Positions 12,499-22,473 are shown, counted from the first letter of the stretch. The stretch: DNA of 64,000 nucleotides from Brachionus plicatilis (GCA_010279815.1 QEOQ01000274.1:1394060-1458059); one strand, 5' to 3'. Numbers and translations: made by a program. Notes: generated by a model not told the origin, from the letters alone.

Positions 12499-13251
12499 GT
12501 GAGAATATCATTTCCAAAAGAAGTTGAGAACATTATTGGAAGCTTGTCAGGCCCCACAATAATGTATGGTTTAAAGTGTGTTGTGTCAATTGTTGGACAA
12601 AAGCAGAAATGCTATTTTTGTGATGATGAAGGACACAACATAGCAAAATGCCCTGTCAAAGAAACACTATGCGAAAAGTGTCATCAGAAAGGACACTTGA
12701 CAAAAAAATGCTCCATTGCCGAAAAGCTTAAGTCGCTTGAGAGGAAAAAGATTGATTACAATGATCTTTACATTGACCAAGAAGAAACGCAATCAATATT
12801 TGAAGCTGGCCAAAAAGATGATGATGAAAATATGATGCCAAAAACACCTGGATATCAGCCAACAAATTTCAATGACGTAATATCCCAAATTAGCCCACAA
12901 GACCTTAAGACTCCAGTTTTAGAAGACCAATTGGCAAGTCGTTTAAACGATTTTCTACCACTATGTCAGTCACCTGTCAATGTACGCACAAATGATCAGA
13001 ATGAGACCGAAACTTTTTTCCAAACCAAAAATCAAATCAAGAGATTTTCCGAATCTGATCCAAATGAAAAAGAGTTCACCGAAAAAGAATCAAAGAAACC
13101 ATTAGTTGTCTTTGAAAATGAAAACGACAATACCTTCGAGTCCGAATCAAACAGTTCAACAACTGAATGTTCAATTCAAGTAGATCAATCATCTAACGAA
13201 GTTGGTCAGCAAACTGCCAGTCAAAACAGCATTGAAGAAAATTTAGGATGA
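12499..13251 (+). CDS. LINE ORF1 protein, CCHC zinc knuckles
   Basis: Two perfect C-x2-C-x4-H-x4-C knuckles (CYFCDDEGHNIAKC and CEKCHQKGHLTKKC) follow a short RNP-like segment ending GLKCVVSIVGQKQK. The rest is acidic and polar and ends near SIEENLG. ORF1 proteins of this class bind the element RNA. No ATG opens this frame: the same frame reads through protein-like sequence from about 12310 but is cut by a TAA near 12451, so either the 5' part has mutated or the copy is truncated. The stop overlaps the ORF2 start as ATGA. Confidence 0.8.
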   Translation: MRISFPKEVENIIGSLSGPTIMYGLKCVVSIVGQKQKCYFCDDEGHNIAKCPVKETLCEKCHQKGHLTKKCSIAEKLKSLERKKIDYNDLYIDQEETQSIFEAGQKDDDENMMPKTPGYQPTNFNDVISQISPQDLKTPVLEDQLASRLNDFLPLCQSPVNVRTNDQNETETFFQTKNQIKRFSESDPNEKEFTEKESKKPLVVFENENDNTFESESNSSTTECSIQVDQSSNEVGQQTASQNSIEENLG

Positions 13252-16064
13252 ACAATAAGACAAATAAATCAACTTTAAGAACAAAACCTCTTAATAAAAC
13301 AAGGTTAGTAATTACACACTGGAATTGTCTTCATTTACCTAGTAGGGTTCATCTCTTAGCCAATTTTTTAGCTCAAAAATGTCCCGACATTGTTTTGCTC
13401 AATGAATTAAAGATAGATTTGAGTGAGGCAAATATTTATCTTGATTTTCACAGTTATCAATTCATAACAAAACCACGCAACAAGTATGGAGGAGGAGTAG
13501 CTATTTTAATTAAAGAAGGAATTGAATTTATACAAGATTTCTCTTATGAGGAATTCAATTCCGAACTCCTTTGTATAAAAATAAACTTAGGAAAGAATAA
13601 TGAATTGTTTATATTTAGTCTTTATAATCCACCCAATGTGCTTCTGAACTTTGAGTTTTTTAAAACAGTTAATAAAAAATGTAGAAACTACATTTTAGGT
13701 GGTGATCTTAACGCTAGAACAAAGCAAATAGGCTGCGTAGGGGAAAATGAAAACGGCATAATGTTGGAAAGAATAGTCAATGAGTTAGACTTTTCAGTAA
13801 TCAATGATAAGCGTCCTACTTTCAATATTTTTAATAGGAATTACTTTGAAATTCTTGATCTTTTTTTAGTTTCATCTTCATTAATTGACAAAATTACCGA
13901 CTTTTGTGTCTTAAATAGTCAAGACATGACTAGCGACCATTTCCCAATCGAAGCATCGATTTCTATGGGCTATCAATTAGAAAATAAATCAGAAGCTAAA
14001 AAGTTTAACTATAAGAAAGCAAACTGGCAATTATTCAGCGAGATCTTAAATTCTCAAATAGTGAATATCACTGAAAGTTCCCTCACAATAGATCAACTAA
14101 ATGATAAAATTACAGAAAAAATTATTTCTGCCTCACATAAAAGTATTCCATATCTTTCTCAGAAAATCTACAAAACGAGTCTTCCACCGAACATTGTTAA
14201 TTTGATCAAAGAACGTAGGAAAGTAAGAAGAAACTTTCAGAAAACCCGCTGTCAAAATCTCAAGAAAAAATTTAATCAACTAACATTTGAGCTAAAGGCC
14301 TCTTTAAAAAAATTCTGGAATCAAAATTGGTTTGATTTTATTGAGAAGATGGGAAAAAACCCACTGACAAGTAGACCTTTTTGGAAAAAAATTAATAAAT
14401 TTAGAACAAAAAAAGGATCAAATTTAATTCCTAACTTGATTTTAAATGAAAAGGAATTCAAAACGAATGAAGAAAAGGGAAAATGCTTCGGAGAACTTTT
14501 ATCTTCAATATTTAGTCCTAATTCTGATTTAATTGATACTGAGAAAGATTTCGAAATACTAAATTCTAACTCTGATTTTTTTAGAAACAATAACCAGTGT
14601 AATTTTAATGATCCAATTTGCTTAAATGAATTAATTATGGCTTTAAAAAGATTGAAAAATGAAGCGGCATCAGGACCTGACCAAATTCATAATTTAATGT
14701 TAAAAAACTTACCTAGAAATTCATTAATAGAAATTATAGAACTTTTTAATTTATCTCTTCGAGAAGGTAGAGTCCCTAAAGCCTGGAAAACATCGATCAT
14801 TACTATGATTCAAAAAAAAGCCTCTTCTTTACAAGATCCTTTAAATTATAGACCAATTAGTATAACGAGTTGTTTAGGAAAGCTACTGGAACGCATAGTA
14901 TATTCAAGATTATACAATTATTTGGAAAAAAATTCACTACTTATCCAGGAGCAATCTGGATTTAGGAGACACCGGCGAACATCAGATAATCTTTTCTTTT
15001 TAATTCAAAAAATTGTTGAATCATTTAACAGAAAAAAAAGAGTTTGCAGCCTTTTTTTTGATATTTCTAAAGCCTTTGATAGGGTTTGGCATGAAGGTTT
15101 ACTTTTTAAATTGATTAAAATAAATCCACCTCATTACTTGACTAACTGGATTAGATCCTTTTTAGACTCTAGGACATTTAAGGTAAATGTGAATGACCAT
15201 CTGAGCGAAGAATATCAAATAACTGCAGGTGTTCCTCAAGGCTCGGTAATTAGTCCTCTCTTATTTAGTATATATATTAATGACATCCCCAAAAGAAACA
15301 AAACAAATAATGAATACTCTCTGCTTTTCGCAGATGATCTAGTAACATTCTTCATTTATAACAAAAAGGGGAACCTAGAAAATAAGATTAATAAATACCT
15401 CAACGAACTAGAACAATGGCTTATTAAATGGAAAATGAAGATATCAGTTGAAAAGTCGTGTTCAGTAGTCTTTTCCAGGTACAAAAAAGAGAGTGATAAT
15501 CTAAACTTAAAAATTTATGGAAACAGAATAGTGAGCCAAAAAGAAATCAAATTTCTTGGTATTAAATTTGATTCTAAGTTAAATTTTAATATACTGGTAG
15601 ACGAAATTAAAGAACGCTGCAATAATAGGCTAAATATTATTAAGATATTGTCAAACAAAAAATGGGGTCTTAATCAAAACACACTAGGAAATCTTTATAA
15701 ATCCTTAGTCGGATCAATTTTAGATTATTTTTTTCCTTGCTTAAATTCATTTTCAGAAAATAATATCAAAAAACTGTAAGCAATTCAGAATATAGCAGTC
15801 AGATCTATTCTTAAGTTAAAATATGATACTCCCTCCAACATCGTGCATCATGAGGCTTTTAATAAACTAAAATTACTAACAGTCTCGAATCGGCTTTTTG
15901 AATTGAGTGAGAGATATGTTGGGACAGGACTGAGTCATTCTATCCCATTAGTTGAAAGACTGGTGAAGGAATACAAAGAAGGTTTCGAATCAAGACATAT
16001 TGAATATCCAACTCCATTGTGTAATTGCTACCTTACTATTTCTTCTTATTTTCTTGAAACTTGA
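13248..16064 (+). pseudogene. LINE ORF2: APE endonuclease and reverse transcriptase, one nonsense codon
   Basis: The open part is 843 residues (13248-15779). The N-terminal APE-type endonuclease shows HWNCLHLP, LLNELK, GGGVAI, GGDLNAR, LDLFLVS and SDHFPIE. The reverse transcriptase shows NYRPIS, QSGFRRHR, DISKAFDRVWH, GVPQGSVISPLLF and the catalytic FADD. A TAA at 15777-15779 interrupts the C-terminal domain, but the same frame continues with element-like sequence (QNIAVRSILKLKYDTPSN, NRLFELSERYVGT) to a natural stop at 16064. Reading is otherwise intact, so inactivation looks recent. A related decayed piece lies at 54700-55100. Confidence 0.85.
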
Positions 16065-16382
16065 ACTATACAAACATGTGCCACATGTTACAATCTTTTC
16101 CAATTTATGTCTTTTAAATTTTCATTTTTTTAGTTTATTTACTTTATTTTGATTCTTTTTTTTTATCTCATTTTATTAACTTTAATTTTATTTTTATTTT
16201 ATTTCATTTTTATTTTATTTTTTTTATTTTACTTTTTAACTTATTCTGAAGGAGCTTTAGCTCGGTACAGAAAACAAATAAATAAATAAAATAAATAAAA
16301 AATTAACAAAAATTAAGCCTACTTAATAAGAGGAAAAGGAAAAAATATGGTAAAAATGATTGATCATTTTATTGATCTCGAA

Positions 16383-16472
16383 AAGTCCACTCCAATATCC
16401 AACCATAATTCTATCCATTTCAAATCCAATCATCCATTCCAGTCCATTCCATACCAATCCATTAAAATTATC
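16383..16472. repeat. Degenerate TCCAATCCATTCCA tract
   Basis: Imperfect tandem ATCCATTCCAGTCCATTCC units; the other strand reads TGGAATGG-like repeats, resembling simple GGAAT satellites. The ORFs over it on both strands are artefacts of the repeat. Confidence 0.55.
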
Positions 16473-16600
16473 TTTCCATGCTGAGCTCATCACGATGCCT
16501 GATCTCATTTTTAAAAACTATTTACTATGTTTCATGCTATCCGATACATAGCACATTATAAGAATGCCTATAGCACGATACAGAGATATAGTTAGAAAAA

Positions 16601-16828
16601 ATGGGGATGCTTAAATTTATTTATCACGGTATTCCGTACCGCGGAAACCCTTTTTTAGCGCAAACGTTTAAAGAAAACTTTACTCAATCTTTTTTGGCCA
16701 CCACAGCTATTGTATTCATACTAACTATGAAATACACTATGGAAAAATGGCAGAGGTCATCTCCAGCATCATTAGCAATATGTCTCCATGACAACATAGC
16801 CTCGCTGACTCAACTCGTGAGGGTATAA
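16601..16828 (+). CDS. Small ORF with one hydrophobic segment, unrecognised
   Basis: A 75-residue ATG ORF with a single membrane-like segment (SFLATTAIVFILTMKY, about residues 30-45) in DNA visibly less A+T-rich than its surroundings. The layout of an aromatic N-terminus followed by a short helix and a charged tail recalls small respiratory-chain accessory subunits such as NDUFB3, but residue identity is too weak to name it. It sits inside the palindrome-bounded block, so it may be a transposed or retrotransposed gene fragment. Confidence 0.25.
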   Translation: MGMLKFIYHGIPYRGNPFLAQTFKENFTQSFLATTAIVFILTMKYTMEKWQRSSPASLAICLHDNIASLTQLVRV

Positions 16829-17931
16829 TCGGAAAGACCACTTCGACCCTCGCAAGTGGTATCCAAATCAACCTCTCTGACTCTTAAAAGAAAGGCAAAA
16901 GTCGTAAAATACTGGTAGCCATTAGAAAAATAGCGTTTATAAAAGACACCAGTTCATAATTTCAGAAACTTTTATCTTCCTTTTTTCTTAATTTTAAAAA
17001 TTCAATATATTTAATTGACACTCTTAACACTCCTAAGATTTAATAATTAAATTAAAAATTGGAAATTGATATTTAAAACTTAAATATTAATTTTTATGGT
17101 TTTTAAAAGCATTTTTATTTTAAAAAATAAATATTTTAAGTTATCTTTAATCTTCACTTTTTTATCATCTTATCAAATTTTTTTTATTCAGCTTGGTAGT
17201 CCAAAATTCTGACCGCCAAGTTTAACTGCCAAATGAACGCCCGTCAAAAATTTGGCCGGTTCTTTGACCGTCCGTATATTTTAGACCGTTTATTTTTGCA
17301 GTTCAAAAATTAGACTGCCAAGCTGACCGGCCAAATGACCGCCTGTTTAAAGGTTGTCCGGCTTATGCGGACACGGACACGGTTTCTGAAAATTTTGGCC
17401 GGTTAAGTGTCCGCTTGATACGGATCCCATCACTAATGATTAACTCTATCTCTTTTTTTTTTAGAAAAATAAGGTAAAATTCTAGTTGTCGAGATTAGGG
17501 TTTTATATTTGATTTAGGAATTGAAATTTAACTTAACATTTTTACTTTCATTTGTGTTTAATTTTGGCCTGTACACTTTAAGCTATTGAGATACAAATTT
17601 TTGTACTTAAAAAACATTTATCTTAAAAAACGAGTGTTTTAAAAACACTTAAATGTATAATAATAGAAATCATTAATTTTAAAATTTTTAAATAACTAAA
17701 ATGTGTTTTTTTTTATTTACATAAATGTACAATAATTTGAAATAACACTAAAATGAACAACCTTTAAGATGGTTTTTTGGTGAAGGAATTTATTAAATTT
17801 TTTTTTTAATTTGAAATAGTTATTCTAAAAGAATTGAATGAATCAAGTGTTAATCGGTCTTTACATACATCGGCGCTGGCTAGTTGATTAACCTTCAAAA
17901 AAAATCAAATAATAATTAAACATTTTTTTAG

Positions 17932-18072
17932 AGTCTAAAAATTGTTCTACAAAATGTATCAGCTGATACAAACTTTGTACAAATTAGGTCTATGAAAAAA
18001 AATAATCTTTTAAAAAGAGTTTTTGCAGACTTAATTTGGTTGGTACCAAGTTTGTACCAGCTGATACCTTAA
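17932..18072. repeat. Palindromic element around TGTATCAGCTGATACA, copy 2
   Basis: Left arm TTGTTCTACAAAATGTATCAGCTGATACAAACTTTGTAC and right arm GGTACCAAGTTTGTACCAGCTGATACC are mutual reverse complements with some mismatch. Same layout as 19452-19698. Confidence 0.7.
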
Positions 18073-19264
18073 TAAAAAAAATTTTAATTGTTATTTGATT
18101 TTTGCATGATTAAAACCGTAAAAGTCGTAACAGCAATATGCAAAACAAAAAAATATAGTCTGCTAAAATCTTAACTAATACAAAATTCAAATTAACAAAT
18201 GAGTTATCAACGCAGCACTAAAATCAGGCAAAATGTCATATTGAATAAAAAAATTTAATTTGCTTCGCATAGTTTTTAATTTCGATTTAATTCATTTACA
18301 ATTTTTTATTTATTTTTTAAGATAAAATTTTAACTAACTTAACAGAATCTGATACTGAGGAACTTTGACTTAATGCAACTTAGGTTGCAAGCTGATAAAG
18401 TGCAGCGTTATGAACTGCACTCACACTTATGTGTTACAGCTCACACTACTACTACTACTACTATATTAATTAAAAGTATTTTTTTGAAGTGGGGAATTTT
18501 CAGACAAAGGAAATTTATGTATGGGGAAAATTGTACAGTGGGGAAACCGTAAAGTAGGGTAAAAAAAGTGGGATATTTTCCACTTAATAATAACAATTAA
18601 AATTTTTTTTATTAATGCTTCAGTACATTTTTTAGACATTGAGAATTTTAAGTTCTTTGTTGCTTTGTTTTAAATGACATTTGTTAACTATTTCTTGTTT
18701 CTAGTTACAAAAAAGATGAAAAATATATGTACAAAGTAGTTATAAAATAAATTATTAAAATAAAATTTAGAATTTTTACAAAATATAAAGAATTTTTTCA
18801 AAACTTAATTACTTATTCAAAAAATATTTTTATTTTAGTTGTTGATTGTTATTTTTTTTTTTTTTTTAATACGTTGCATTTTAAATCATGGTAAAAATCT
18901 GATTTAAAAATTTACAATATCTAAAATAAATTGACTAAAACCTGAATAGAAAAATTAAGTTATTTTTTAATTTTTATTTTCGTTTGACAATGCAAATTTT
19001 TGACATCTAAAGCTTTAAAAGCACTCTTGACTCATTAATTGCTTGATTTTCTTTTTGCTAATTTACCCTTTTTATAAAACACTATCTCTTTAATTTTTGT
19101 ATTTCTCTAATTATCAATTTAATAGATTTTGATCACTAATAAAATTTATTCTTGCTTAATGTTCAATTATTTGTTTTCTTATTCTATAATTAGTCATCTT
19201 TATAAAATTGGTACTTGAAGCTATTTTTTTAGGTTTAACTTTTATTAATAATAGTTAGGTTTTT

Positions 19265-19450
19265 ATTATAAATAGTGATGATTTACAGCTAAATTAGTGA
19301 TGGTATTTTTATAAAATAGTGACGAATTTTTTTTAAAAAGTGAAGATTTCCATTTAAAATAGTGATTATTTTTATCAAATATAGTGATAATTTTTAGTGA
19401 TGTTTTCAGTAACAAATAGTGATGATTTACATTAAAATTAGTGATAAAAA
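19265..19450. repeat. Degenerate minisatellite with AATAGTGATGATTT units
   Basis: About seven diverged units spaced 25-40 bp apart (TAGTGATGATTTACA, TTAGTGATGGTATTTT, ATAGTGACGAATTTT, ATAGTGATTATTTTT and so on). Confidence 0.6.
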
Positions 19451-19451
19451 T

Positions 19452-19698
19452 TGAGAATTTTGAAACAAAGGGCAAAAAAAATTTTGAACTAAAATTATTT
19501 TTTACTTTGAGTCTAAAAATTGTTCTGCAAAATGTATCAGCTGATACAAACTTTGTAAAAAAAAAGAGTTTTGCAGACTTAATTTGGGTGGTACCAAGTT
19601 TGTATCAGCTGATACATTTTGCAAAACAATTTCTACACTCATAGTAAAAAAATAATTTTAGTTCAAATTTTTTTTTTGTTCTTTGTTCCAAAATTCAC
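19452..19698. repeat. Palindromic element around TGTATCAGCTGATACA, copy 3 (longest)
   Basis: Almost the whole 247 bp folds back: GAATTTTGAAACAAAG at 19455-19470 pairs with CTTTGTTCCAAAATTC near 19681-19696, and the arms continue through TTTGAACTAAAATTATTTTTTACT to the central ATGTATCAGCTGATACAAACTTT. It lies about 380 bp upstream of the RBM25 start. Confidence 0.8.
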
Positions 19699-19794
19699 AA
19701 TGCAAATTTTTAATTTTTTTTATTTTTTTTATTTTATTTATTCAATGAACGCCTTGTAGGCGATGTAAAAATAAAAAAATATTGATAAAAAAAG

Positions 19795-19912
19795 TACAGG
19801 CCAAAATTAACCACAAATGGATATAAGTCAAAATGTTAAGTTAAATATCAACTCGCAAATCAAATATAAAAGTCTAATCTCGACAACTAGAGACTTTACT
19901 TTATTTTTCTAG
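19795..19912. promoter_or_regulatory. RBM25 5' flank sharing sequence with the palindrome arms
   Basis: GTACAGGCCAAAATTAA, AAATGTTAAGTTAAAT and CTAATCTCGACAACTAG occur here in the same order and spacing as at 9430-9545 and, inverted, at 17465-17580. It ends about 170 bp before the RBM25 ATG, where a promoter or 5'UTR is expected. The regulatory role is inferred only from position. Confidence 0.45.
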
Positions 19913-20081
19913 CAAAAGAAAAGAGCAACAAAAAATAAAAAATCATAACTAAATTTCCACTTAAATTCTCTAGAACCTTTGACTAAGTTAATTGAAAAAA
20001 AAAATTTTTTTTAAAAAACAAAAAAAAAAGAGAAGAAAGAAAATTAAAAATAAAAAAAAAAAAATCGAGGCCGCATTCAAC

Positions 20082-22130
20082 ATGTCATTTACGCCGCCAA
20101 CAAGGCCCATGATGATGCAGCCGGGCTACGGCTATCCGCCGATGATCCCGCCGCCAGGCATGATGTCAGTGCGGCCGCCACTGCTGCCGCCGGGCATGCC
20201 GCCGCTGAAAAGCATCGTGGAACGAGCGCAAGCGACCACGGTGTTCGTGGGCAACATATCGGAGCGGGCGCCTGACCCCATGATGCGCCAAATGCTGCAA
20301 AAGTGCGGCAACGTGCTCAACTGGAAGCGGGCGACGGGCGCCGGCGGCAAACTGCAAACGTTCGGCTTCTGCGAGTACGACAACCCGGACGCCACGCTGC
20401 GCTGCATCCGCCTGCTAAACGGCTACGAGATAGCGGACAAAAAAATCTCGGTCAAAGTGGACCAGAAGACGCGCGACCTGCTCAGCGAGCACATAAAAAA
20501 GCTGTGCGCCATGGACCCGACAAGGCGCCGCCGCCAGGCGCCCGACGACGACAACGCCGACATAAACCTCGAGTACGTCGACGAGAACAACCTGAAGGAG
20601 GACCGGGCCGTGCTCAACTCGTTCGAGACCATCATACGCACGTACGCCAAAGAGCTGGCGCCTCCCGAGCCAGCGGCCGCGCCCGTGATCGCCGCCGCCG
20701 TTCCGGTCCCGTCCGAAGAGGCGGCCAAGTCGCCGGCGAAGCGGCGCGTCTCCTCGCCGCCGTCCCGCCGCCACGAACGCTCCCGGTCCGGCTCGTCGAG
20801 CAGACGCGACCTGCTCAAAGAGAACCGGCCCGAGACCGAGAGCGACGAGCAGAAGGAGAGACGCCGGCTGGAACGCAAGCTGAGGGAGAAAGAGATGGCG
20901 TACCGGGAGCGTCTAGAGGCGTGGGAACAGCGTGAACAAAAAAAAAAGTACGAGTACTCGACCGAGAGGAAAAAGGAGGCACAGCGGCAAAAAACGGCCG
21001 CCAAAGACGCCAAAAAGCTGCGCCAATTTTTGCAGGACTACGACGACTGCAAGGACGACCCGGTCTATTTTAAGGCGGCCGCGTTCGAAAAAAAGGTCAA
21101 GGCTCGCGAAAAAGAAATCGACGCCGACCACAAAGATCGTCAACGGGAACGCGACGAGCTAGACGAGCTGAGAAAAAAGTTGGCCGACAAAGGGGTCAAG
21201 GACTTGGACTCGGAGGCCAAACGCATCCAAAGCGACGAGAGTCACCGACTGAGAAAGCTGCTCGAGAGTGTGGACGAGTCCGAGGCGAGCTCGTCCGACG
21301 ACGAAGACGAGCACGAGCCGCCAGAACCGCAGGCCGCCAACGGCACTGCCCAATTGAGCGACCTTAACCCCAACAAGGCGCCGGACCAACCACACAAGCC
21401 ACTAGAAGAAGTGGAGGCCGAAGAAAAGGCGCCGGAAGAAGAGGAGACGGCTGTGGTTGCCGAGCAACGGGACGAAGACAAAAATTTGGTCGTGACACCG
21501 GAGTTGGCGGAAGCGAGTCCGTCCTCGCTGACGGATCGTATGGACACGCCGGAGACTAGTGTGGTCGAGTCGCCGATGAAGCTTGACTCGCCCAGGGACC
21601 CGGACTCACCTCTGTTCTCCGGTCAGCTCAGACAGAACATTAATTTGACGACGGCGGTGCGGATAAGGACTGTGCAGCGGGAGAAGAGTGCCGTGGTGGT
21701 GCAAAAGAATCAGCTGTTTGCCGAGGAAGAAGAGGAGCAGACGGTGGCGGCGAAGAAGGCGCGCATGGTCTTCAACAAAAGTGTGGAGGAGAAGAGGCGC
21801 GCAGTTAAAAAGCTGGTCGAGAGCATTCCGGCCGACCGCGACCAGTTGTTCAGCTTTGCCATTGACTGGAGCCAGCTGGACGACGCGCTCATCGAAAAGA
21901 GAATCAGGCCGTGGATAAACAAGAAAATAATTGAGTACATTGGCGAGGAGGAGGAGAGCTTGAACGACTACATTTGTGCCAAGATCAGGGCGCATACGGC
22001 GCCCGAGCGCCTCCTCGACGATGTCAAGGTCATGTTGGACGAAGAGTCCGAGCTCTTTGTGAAGAAGATGTGGCGCCTGCTCGTGTACGAGACCGAGGCC
22101 AAGCGTTTGGGAATTCAAAGTAAAATATGA
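20082..22130 (+). CDS. RBM25: RNA-binding protein 25, splicing factor
   Basis: Single uninterrupted frame of 682 residues. Order: proline/methionine-rich N-terminus, an RRM at about 52-128 with RNP2 VFVGNI and RNP1 KLQTFGFCEY, a long charged RE/RD-rich central region (about 230-450) with coiled-coil character, and a C-terminal PWI domain (about 590-675) containing RIRPWINKKIIEYIGEEEE. This is the full RBM25 layout; RBM25 (yeast Snu71 relative) works with U1 snRNP in splice-site choice in the nucleus. I start at 20082, the first ATG; the open frame upstream is poly-lysine from A-rich DNA. Unusually, the gene has no introns and is strongly G+C-rich in coding sequence, unlike every neighbour. 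Retroposed origin or codon-biased selection are both possible. Confidence 0.93.
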   Translation: MSFTPPTRPMMMQPGYGYPPMIPPPGMMSVRPPLLPPGMPPLKSIVERAQATTVFVGNISERAPDPMMRQMLQKCGNVLNWKRATGAGGKLQTFGFCEYDNPDATLRCIRLLNGYEIADKKISVKVDQKTRDLLSEHIKKLCAMDPTRRRRQAPDDDNADINLEYVDENNLKEDRAVLNSFETIIRTYAKELAPPEPAAAPVIAAAVPVPSEEAAKSPAKRRVSSPPSRRHERSRSGSSSRRDLLKENRPETESDEQKERRRLERKLREKEMAYRERLEAWEQREQKKKYEYSTERKKEAQRQKTAAKDAKKLRQFLQDYDDCKDDPVYFKAAAFEKKVKAREKEIDADHKDRQRERDELDELRKKLADKGVKDLDSEAKRIQSDESHRLRKLLESVDESEASSSDDEDEHEPPEPQAANGTAQLSDLNPNKAPDQPHKPLEEVEAEEKAPEEEETAVVAEQRDEDKNLVVTPELAEASPSSLTDRMDTPETSVVESPMKLDSPRDPDSPLFSGQLRQNINLTTAVRIRTVQREKSAVVVQKNQLFAEEEEEQTVAAKKARMVFNKSVEEKRRAVKKLVESIPADRDQLFSFAIDWSQLDDALIEKRIRPWINKKIIEYIGEEEESLNDYICAKIRAHTAPERLLDDVKVMLDEESELFVKKMWRLLVYETEAKRLGIQSKI

Positions 22131-22149
22131 AATTTTAAATTTAAAATTT

Positions 22150-22345
22150 NNNNNNNNNNNNNNNNNNNNNNNNNNNNNNNNNNNNNNNNNNNNNNNNNNN
22201 NNNNNNNNNNNNNNNNNNNNNNNNNNNNNNNNNNNNNNNNNNNNNNNNNNNNNNNNNNNNNNNNNNNNNNNNNNNNNNNNNNNNNNNNNNNNNNNNNNNN
22301 NNNNNNNNNNNNNNNNNNNNNNNNNNNNNNNNNNNNNNNNNNNNN
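22150..22345. other. Assembly gap (196 N)
   Basis: Unresolved bases directly after the RBM25 stop. The RBM25 3'UTR and the TRAPPC6 promoter or first untranslated exon are hidden here. Confidence 0.99.
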
Positions 22346-22473
22346 TGTGGATGTTGACATTCACCAATTGAACTTTGGTTTTTTTGCTGGTATGCTTTCA
22401 TTTTTCGTTCATATTTTAATCTAGATTTTTGTTTGAATTTTTCAGCATCAAATTGAGCTCGCGCAACAAAAAA

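Larger units (their letters stand above)
12310..16305 (+). mobile_element. LINE retrotransposon (jockey/CR1-like), nearly full length
   Basis: Two overlapping ORFs encode a CCHC-type ORF1 protein and an APE endonuclease-reverse transcriptase, followed by a 3'UTR ending GCTCGGTACAG and an (AAAT)n-type tail at about 16260-16305. The same tail signature ends a second LINE fragment at 56028-56075. ORF1 has an in-frame stop near 12451 and ORF2 one at 15777-15779, so this copy is probably dead. It sits inside the palindrome-bounded block. Confidence 0.85.
9233..17765. mobile_element. 8.5-kb block bounded by ~670-bp inverted repeats
   Basis: The left arm 9233-9903 and right arm 17097-17765 are almost identical reverse complements, differing by a few substitutions and 3-4-bp indels. 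Both contain the CGGCC/GGTC-rich sequence (9570-9800; 17200-17440). Homology stops abruptly at about 9903/17097 inside and about 9233/17765 outside. The interior holds a BED-finger remnant, G-poor low-complexity DNA, a foldback, a LINE, a degenerate minisatellite and a small ORF. This could be a DNA transposon with long terminal inverted repeats later loaded with insertions, or a segmental inverted duplication. No transposase of its own is recognisable, and I could not define a target-site duplication. Confidence 0.75.
17768..19451. other. Repeat-rich intergenic DNA, no gene
   Basis: Contains the motif GTTAATC...GATTAACC (17853-17893), palindrome copy 2 (17932-18072), a GTGCAGCGTTATGAACTGCAC segment (18385-18455) that recurs inverted at 27205-27275, an (ACT)6 microsatellite at about 18446-18464, and a degenerate AGTGATGATTT tandem array at about 19265-19450. 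Confidence 0.55.

Noticed and set aside
20132..22367. Several long antisense and alternate-frame ORFs over RBM25
   Set aside because: They result from the G+C-rich codon composition of RBM25, which removes stops in other frames; none has domain features, and some run through the N gap.
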